Part shown: positions 6,974 through 10,709 of the stretch, in pieces
How positions within the stretch are numbered: position 1 is the stretch's first letter
Layout: each line of letters opens with the position of its first letter
Origin: Rhizobiaceae bacterium
GTDB lineage: Bacteria; Pseudomonadota; Alphaproteobacteria; Rhizobiales; Rhizobiaceae
Reading direction: 5' to 3'
Length of the DNA: 10,709 nucleotides
NCBI GenBank assembly: GCA_004299545.1
Contig: SCRB01000426.1
Location: 1 to 10,709, forward strand
Program-made: the position numbers and the translations under genes
The notes under the pieces: model-generated
Database searches by the model: none
Seen by the model: only the letters and a program-made list of their open reading frames with translations
What the model was told of the DNA's origin: nothing

Positions 6974-9535
6974 CTACTCCGCTGCTGCCCTGTAGCTTTC
7001 CGGCGACAGCGGGAAGCGGCAGGTTACGATGGTGCCCTTTCCCTCGCCGGAATCGATTTCGACGCTGCCGTGATGGAGTTCGACAAATCCCTTGACGATC
7101 GAAAGGCCGAGGCCGGCGCCGCGGCGCCGCCCGCCATTCGTGCGCGGTTCGAAACGCTTGAATAGCGTGTCAAGGATTTCGGGTGGCATTCCCGGTCCGT
7201 TGTCGTGAACGGAAAATTCAATTCGATCGCCGGAAAGCCGGGTCGCGAGCGTGACCGTGCTGTGTTCGGGCGCATAGTTGGCGGCGTTTGCCAACAGGTT
7301 GAACAGAATCTGGCGTACCCGATTACCGTCGGCGCGGAAAGTATTCGGGACGGAGGAGAGGTCGAGGGCGAGCCTGATCGAATGTTCCCGCAAGCGTTCG
7401 CTCACGAGTTCCGCCGCCGCTTCGACGGTCTGCCGGATCGGCACGTCGCTGATGTCGAGTTCCATGATACCGGCATCGACGGTCGCGAGATCGAGAATGT
7501 CGTTGACGATTGTCAACAGCGCCGCTGACGAGGAAGAGATATGTCCGATATAGTCCCGTTGCCGCACATTGAGAGGGCCGGTCGAATCGAGCGTCATCAA
7601 TTCGGTGAAGCCGATGATGTTGGTCAGCGGCGAACGCAGCTCGTAATTGACGTGCTGGACGAAATCGTTCTTGAGCTGGTCGGCGCGTTCGAGCGCCTCG
7701 TTCTTTTCTTTCAGCGCCCTTTCGATATTCACCGAATCCGTGACGTCGACGAAGGTTATCATCACCTGCCCATTCGGCAGATGCACGACCGCGTAGTGCA
7801 GCACGGTGCCGTTCAGCAAGTCCGCCTGGCCCTGCCGATCCTGCCGCTCTTCGTCGAAACCCGTCACGGCCGCCACGAACGGTCCCCAGGGACTGTCCTC
7901 GGCAAGCGTGTCGCAAAAGGCGCGGATTTCGGAAATATGAGTGGTCGGGCCGAGGAAATCCTTGGGCAACCCCCATAGGCGGGCAAAGGCGGGATTGGAC
8001 AGGCGGACCCGTCCGTCAGGCCCGAAAACGGCAACGCCCTCAGCCAGATGGTCAAGCGTCTCGCCCTGCACGCGCACGGCCGTGGTGTAGCGGCTTTCGA
8101 GATCCATCCGTTCCGTCAGGTTCTCGAACACCCAGGTCACGCCGCCGTTGGGCTGCGGTGCGGCAATGACGCGGACGGTGCGTCCGTCCGGCAGGTGCCA
8201 CCAATGCTCGGCAGGGTCCACCGAGCGATAGGCGGAAAACAGATTCTCCTTCCAGCGCCGCCATTCCGGCTGCTCCGCGAGCTTTCCTTCGCTGCGCAGG
8301 CGGTCGAGGAAAAGGGCGTTGTCGGGTGCGCTCGCCAGGAAGCAGTGATCCAGATCCCAGAGCTTCTGGAACGCCTGGTTGAAGAAGCGCAGCTTCTGCT
8401 TCGGATCGAAGATGGCGACGGCCGTCGTCAACTGGTCGAGCGTATCGGAATGGCTTCTGAGTGTACGGTCGAATTCCTCCTTGAGCCATTCGACTTCGCT
8501 TCTGTCGACGGCCGCACCCGCCGCGCCCGCCGCACCGGCGAATTCCGTCACTTCGAAATGCCTGCGGTCGCCGCCGACGACGGTCGAAAGCGTCTGCGAA
8601 AAGACGGGTTGGGCAAGATGATGCCGAACGATCGCCTCGCGTGCCTGGGTTCCAAGGAACTCCCGCCCTTCGTTCACGGCCGTCTCCGCGCTCGGCGCGT
8701 CCACTGCGCTGACATAGGCCTTGTTGACCCAGGACAGTTTCCCTTCGGGGGAGCGCAACCAGAACGGCATCCCGAGCGAATTGACCAATCCGACAAGGAG
8801 CGCGTGTTCCCCGACAAGCTGCTGGTGCGCGACCTGCAGCCGGGCATGTTCGGTCTGGCTTCGGGTAAGGGAAAGGAAGCGAACGACGGCATGGCCGGTC
8901 GGCCGCCGCCCCTGCACTTCGAGGAAGCCACCGCCTTGCGTCTCCACTGCGAGGTCGAAGGGTTCGCCGGATTCGCGCAGCGCAGCAACCGCTCTTTCCA
9001 GCGCCGCTGCCGAGCGGGGCGCAAGCCATCGTCCGAAGGCGAGGAAAGCACTTCGTTCCTCCGGTACGCCTGCCATTACCTGCAACGAGCCGACGAGTTC
9101 CGGCCGCCGTGCCTCGGTCGTCCAGACGATGAGGCGCTGGTCCTTCAGATTGAGGAGGGCGTCGTTGCGCTGAAGCGCCGCGTTGAGGTCGGCGACACGG
9201 CTTCTCAATTCGGCATTTTCATCCGCGATCCTAGCACGCTCGCGGATCACCCAGATGGCGGAAAGCATTGCCGCACCCATCACGCCTGCGAACATGGCGA
9301 GTTGAATGACATCCCCCGCGCCGAAAACCGGCTGCGAAAGCGGGACGGTGCCGTCGGCAAAGGCAGGCGAGGGGATGAATGCGGCACAGGCCAGAAGCGG
9401 GTGGATCAGGCGATGGAGTGGAAGGGGCAATTCGCGGCGGCTTTCCCTCGGATGGCGCCGTGATTCCGTCTCCCCGGAATCCATTCCGCCGCTGACGGCG
9501 GCCTGTCCCGCGCCATGCACTTTTGCCCCTGGCAT
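6974..9535 (-). CDS. divL: DivL-like multi-PAS histidine kinase homologue with Tyr at the phosphoacceptor site
   Basis: An 853-residue membrane-anchored sensor-kinase-like protein. An Arg-rich start leads to a hydrophobic stretch (43-60, ending SPAFA, signal-peptide-like) and a transmembrane segment (77-97), then a coiled-coil region (about 98-130). Three PAS-like modules follow: around 255-330 (FWLRSPEGKLSWVNKAY), 365-475 (AVAIFDPKQKLRFFNQAF) and 493-600 (GVAVFGPDGRVRLSNPAF), with an Ala/Gly linker at 333-342. The DHp helix reads FVQHVNYELRSPLT (625-638): Y631 stands where kinases have the phosphorylated His. The ATPase domain is intact: N-box N746/N750, G1 DNGPG (778-782), F-box FKRFEP, G2 GAGLGLS (806-812). 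This combination is that of Caulobacter DivL (Tyr550), which binds DivK and tunes CckA, hence CtrA activity. The start at 9535 is chosen for its strong GGAGAGGA, 7 bases upstream; an in-frame ATG at 9484 has a weaker site. First gene after the ahcY terminator, and probably the operon head. Orthology rather than mere family membership is my inference. Confidence 0.88.
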   Translation of the reverse strand: MPGAKVHGAGQAAVSGGMDSGETESRRHPRESRRELPLPLHRLIHPLLACAAFIPSPAFADGTVPLSQPVFGAGDVIQLAMFAGVMGAAMLSAIWVIRERARIADENAELRSRVADLNAALQRNDALLNLKDQRLIVWTTEARRPELVGSLQVMAGVPEERSAFLAFGRWLAPRSAAALERAVAALRESGEPFDLAVETQGGGFLEVQGRRPTGHAVVRFLSLTRSQTEHARLQVAHQQLVGEHALLVGLVNSLGMPFWLRSPEGKLSWVNKAYVSAVDAPSAETAVNEGREFLGTQAREAIVRHHLAQPVFSQTLSTVVGGDRRHFEVTEFAGAAGAAGAAVDRSEVEWLKEEFDRTLRSHSDTLDQLTTAVAIFDPKQKLRFFNQAFQKLWDLDHCFLASAPDNALFLDRLRSEGKLAEQPEWRRWKENLFSAYRSVDPAEHWWHLPDGRTVRVIAAPQPNGGVTWVFENLTERMDLESRYTTAVRVQGETLDHLAEGVAVFGPDGRVRLSNPAFARLWGLPKDFLGPTTHISEIRAFCDTLAEDSPWGPFVAAVTGFDEERQDRQGQADLLNGTVLHYAVVHLPNGQVMITFVDVTDSVNIERALKEKNEALERADQLKNDFVQHVNYELRSPLTNIIGFTELMTLDSTGPLNVRQRDYIGHISSSSAALLTIVNDILDLATVDAGIMELDISDVPIRQTVEAAAELVSERLREHSIRLALDLSSVPNTFRADGNRVRQILFNLLANAANYAPEHSTVTLATRLSGDRIEFSVHDNGPGMPPEILDTLFKRFEPRTNGGRRRGAGLGLSIVKGFVELHHGSVEIDSGEGKGTIVTCRFPLSPESYRAAAE

Positions 9536-9542
9536 GCCTTGT

Positions 9543-9550
9543 TCCTCTCC
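9543..9550 (-). promoter_or_regulatory. Ribosome binding site of divL
   Basis: On the minus strand GGAGAGGA sits 7 bases before the ATG at 9535. It is the best Shine-Dalgarno match among the gene starts here and decides the divL start against the ATG 51 bases further in. Confidence 0.75.
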
Positions 9551-9611
9551 GCCGCGTGAACAGCAGGACTGCCCGAACGCACCCTCTCCCCCGGCAACGC
9601 CGGATTACAGC

Positions 9612-9642
9612 GAATCAGGCAACAATAACCCTCCGGCGAATC
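9612..9642. promoter_or_regulatory. Pair of GANTC (CcrM-type) methylation sites upstream of divL
   Basis: GAATC occurs at 9612-9616 and again at 9638-9642, 26 bases apart, in the presumed promoter of divL. Two more GANTC sites fall in the first 75 bases of the divL coding region (GATTC 9462-9466 and GAATC 9477-9481). In Alphaproteobacteria such sites can couple transcription to replication through CcrM methylation and GcrA. Presence is directly seen; a regulatory role is a hypothesis. Confidence 0.4.
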
Positions 9643-9663
9643 GACGTGAAGAAGGCTTGGGGC

Positions 9664-9698
9664 AAAAAGTAAGCCGGCCGGTTTGTTAGCCGGCCGGC
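9664..9698 (-). terminator. Rho-independent terminator of ahcY
   Basis: A perfect 9-base-pair GC stem (arms GCCGGCCGG at 9673-9681 and CCGGCCGGC at 9690-9698) encloses an 8-base loop. Read on the minus strand it is followed by TTACTTTTT. It lies 30 bases after the ahcY stop codon. No T run follows on the plus strand, so it acts in the minus direction. It separates ahcY from the divL unit. Confidence 0.88.
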
Positions 9699-9728
9699 AT
9701 CGATATATTGTGCCTATATCGGGTCAGA

Positions 9729-10709
9729 TCAGTATCTGTAGTGTTCTGGCTTGAAAGGCCCTTCCGGAGTGACGCCGATATAGGCGGCCTGTTCCTCCGA
9801 AAGCCTGGTCAGGTTCGCGCCAAGCTTGTCGAGATGCAGCTTGGCGACCTTCTCGTCCAGATGCTTGGGCAGCACATAGACCTTGTTTTCGTAATGGCCC
9901 GGCTTGGTCCACAGTTCCATCTGCGCCAGAACCTGATTGGTGAACGAGGCCGACATGACGAAGCTCGGATGCCCGGTCGCATTGCCGAGGTTGAGCAGCC
10001 GGCCTTCCGAAAGCAGGATCATACGCTTGCCGTCCGGGAACGCGATCATGTCCACCTGCGGCTTGATGTTCGTCCATTTCAGATTGCGCAGTGCGGCAAC
10101 CTGGATCTCGTTGTCGAAATGGCCGATATTGCCGACGATCGCCATGTCCTTCAGCTTGCGCATCTGATCGAGGCTCAGAACGTCCTTGTTGCCGGTCGCG
10201 GTGATGACGATGTCCGCACCTGCCGCGGCGTCGTCGAGCGTTACCACCTCGAAGCCGTCCATCGCAGCCTGCAGGGCGCAGATGGGATCAGCCTCCGTCA
10301 CCTTGACGCGTGCGCCGGCGCCCCGGAGCGAAGCCGCCGAGCCCTTGCCGACATCGCCATAGCCGCAGACGACCGCGACCTTGCCGGCCATCATCACGTC
10401 GGTGGCGCGGCGGATGCCGTCGACCAGAGATTCCTTGCAGCCATATTTGTTGTCGAATTTCGATTTCGTCACGGAATCGTTGACGTTGATCGCCGGGAAG
10501 GCGAGGAGGCCGCGCTTCTGCAACTGATAGAGCCGGTTCACGCCGGTGGTAGTTTCCTCGGTGACGCCGCGGATAGCGTCGCGCTGGCGCGCGAAGAAGC
10601 CCGGCGTCGCCGCCATGCGCTTCCTGATCTGCGCGAACAGGATCTCCTCTTCCTCGCTGCCGGGCTTGGAGAGTACGTCCTCGCCGGCTTCAGCGCGGGC
10701 GCCGATCAG
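9729..10709 (-). CDS. ahcY: S-adenosylhomocysteine hydrolase, C-terminal 326 residues (5' end outside window)
   Basis: AhcY reversibly splits S-adenosylhomocysteine into adenosine and homocysteine, relieving product inhibition of methyltransferases and feeding the methionine cycle in the cytosol. The frame is open to the right edge with no start in a plausible place, so about 140 N-terminal residues are missing (family about 465 in rhizobia). Counting from the first residue in the window: EETTTGV (51-57) of the substrate site; [12 protein letters not shown] (76-87), with the active-site Lys82, Asp86 and Asn87 equivalents of human K186, D190 and N191; the NAD-binding glycine loop GYGDVGKG (116-123); GHFDNEIQ further on; and the C-terminal FKPEHYRY, whose Lys and Tyr reach the neighbouring subunit's NAD. 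Stop TGA at 9731-9729. An internal ATG at 10616 is not the real start because conserved family sequence continues upstream of it. It has its own terminator and so probably a separate transcript. Identification is essentially certain. Confidence 0.98.
   Translation of the reverse strand: MIGARAEAGEDVLSKPGSEEEEILFAQIRKRMAATPGFFARQRDAIRGVTEETTTGVNRLYQLQKRGLLAFPAINVNDSVTKSKFDNKYGCKESLVDGIRRATDVMMAGKVAVVCGYGDVGKGSAASLRGAGARVKVTEADPICALQAAMDGFEVVTLDDAAAGADIVITATGNKDVLSLDQMRKLKDMAIVGNIGHFDNEIQVAALRNLKWTNIKPQVDMIAFPDGKRMILLSEGRLLNLGNATGHPSFVMSASFTNQVLAQMELWTKPGHYENKVYVLPKHLDEKVAKLHLDKLGANLTRLSEEQAAYIGVTPEGPFKPEHYRY

Larger units (their letters stand above)
9536..9663 (-). promoter_or_regulatory. divL leader and probable promoter region
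   Basis: This gene-free stretch lies between the ahcY terminator and divL, so a promoter for the divL-tsaE/amgK-murU-addB-addA unit is expected here. I cannot identify a convincing -35/-10 pair, and there is no TTAA-N7-TTAA CtrA box. Two GANTC pentamers, the recognition sequence of the cell-cycle methyltransferase CcrM in Alphaproteobacteria, lie at 9612-9616 and 9638-9642. The region's role is inferred from position. Confidence 0.5.

Noticed and set aside
8048-9463. 471-codon plus-strand open frame opposite divL
   Set aside because: It lies opposite the PAS modules and N-terminus of DivL, and the translation shows no family features. Treated as a shadow.
6974-9535. Reading the PAS kinase as an ordinary two-component sensor
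   Set aside because: The H-box histidine is replaced by tyrosine and no response regulator gene is adjacent, so a DivL-type role fits better.
9673-9698. The GC-rich palindrome as an operator or a bidirectional terminator
   Set aside because: A T run follows only in the minus direction, and its place just after ahcY fits a simple terminator. No gene reads toward it on the plus strand.
1-10709. Mobile element, defence island or CRISPR array
   Set aside because: No transposase, integrase, direct-repeat array or att-like duplication was seen; all genes are housekeeping types in a compact co-directional layout.

Overview
The window is a G+C-rich stretch of an alphaproteobacterial chromosome, most likely from Hyphomicrobiales (Rhizobiales). 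The family assignment rests on protein resemblance and on a gene order (ahcY, a DivL-type PAS kinase, a TsaE-kinase fusion, a sugar-phosphate nucleotidyltransferase, addB, addA) that I recall from rhizobial genomes. No search was run. Every supported gene lies on the minus strand, so transcription runs from high to low coordinates. There are no RNA genes, insertion sequences, phage genes or CRISPR arrays, and this looks like conserved core chromosome rather than an accessory island.

Reading in the direction of transcription, the right end (9729-10709) holds the C-terminal 326 residues of S-adenosylhomocysteine hydrolase (ahcY). A strong hairpin followed by a T run (9664-9698) ends that unit. 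A short leader of about 130 bases (9536-9663) follows, with two GANTC sites and a good ribosome binding site. It opens a five-gene unit: divL (6974-9535), a tsaE-amgK fusion (5448-6956), a murU-like nucleotidyltransferase (4723-5448), addB (1616-4726) and addA (1-1619, cut by the window's left edge). The first gap is 17 bases. The three later junctions overlap by 1 or 4 bases (TGATG, ATGA, GTGA), so the genes are very probably co-transcribed and translationally coupled.

The unit joins four jobs. DivL is a membrane-anchored, multi-PAS histidine-kinase-like protein with tyrosine where the phospho-accepting histidine should be; in Caulobacter this protein links DivK to CckA and so to CtrA in the cell cycle. 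TsaE is the ATPase of tRNA t6A37 formation. The second half of the same polypeptide (AmgK-like) and the next gene (MurU-like) together would convert recycled MurNAc to UDP-MurNAc, bypassing the fosfomycin-sensitive de novo route. AddAB is the helicase-nuclease that processes double-strand breaks for RecA.

I see no wholly unknown system. The points most worth a second look are the tyrosine pseudo-phosphoacceptor of DivL, the in-frame TsaE-AmgK fusion beside MurU, a cluster of four GANTC (CcrM-type) sites at the promoter and 5' end of divL, and an AddB with no visible ATP-binding loop or iron-sulfur cysteines but a complete nuclease motif set.
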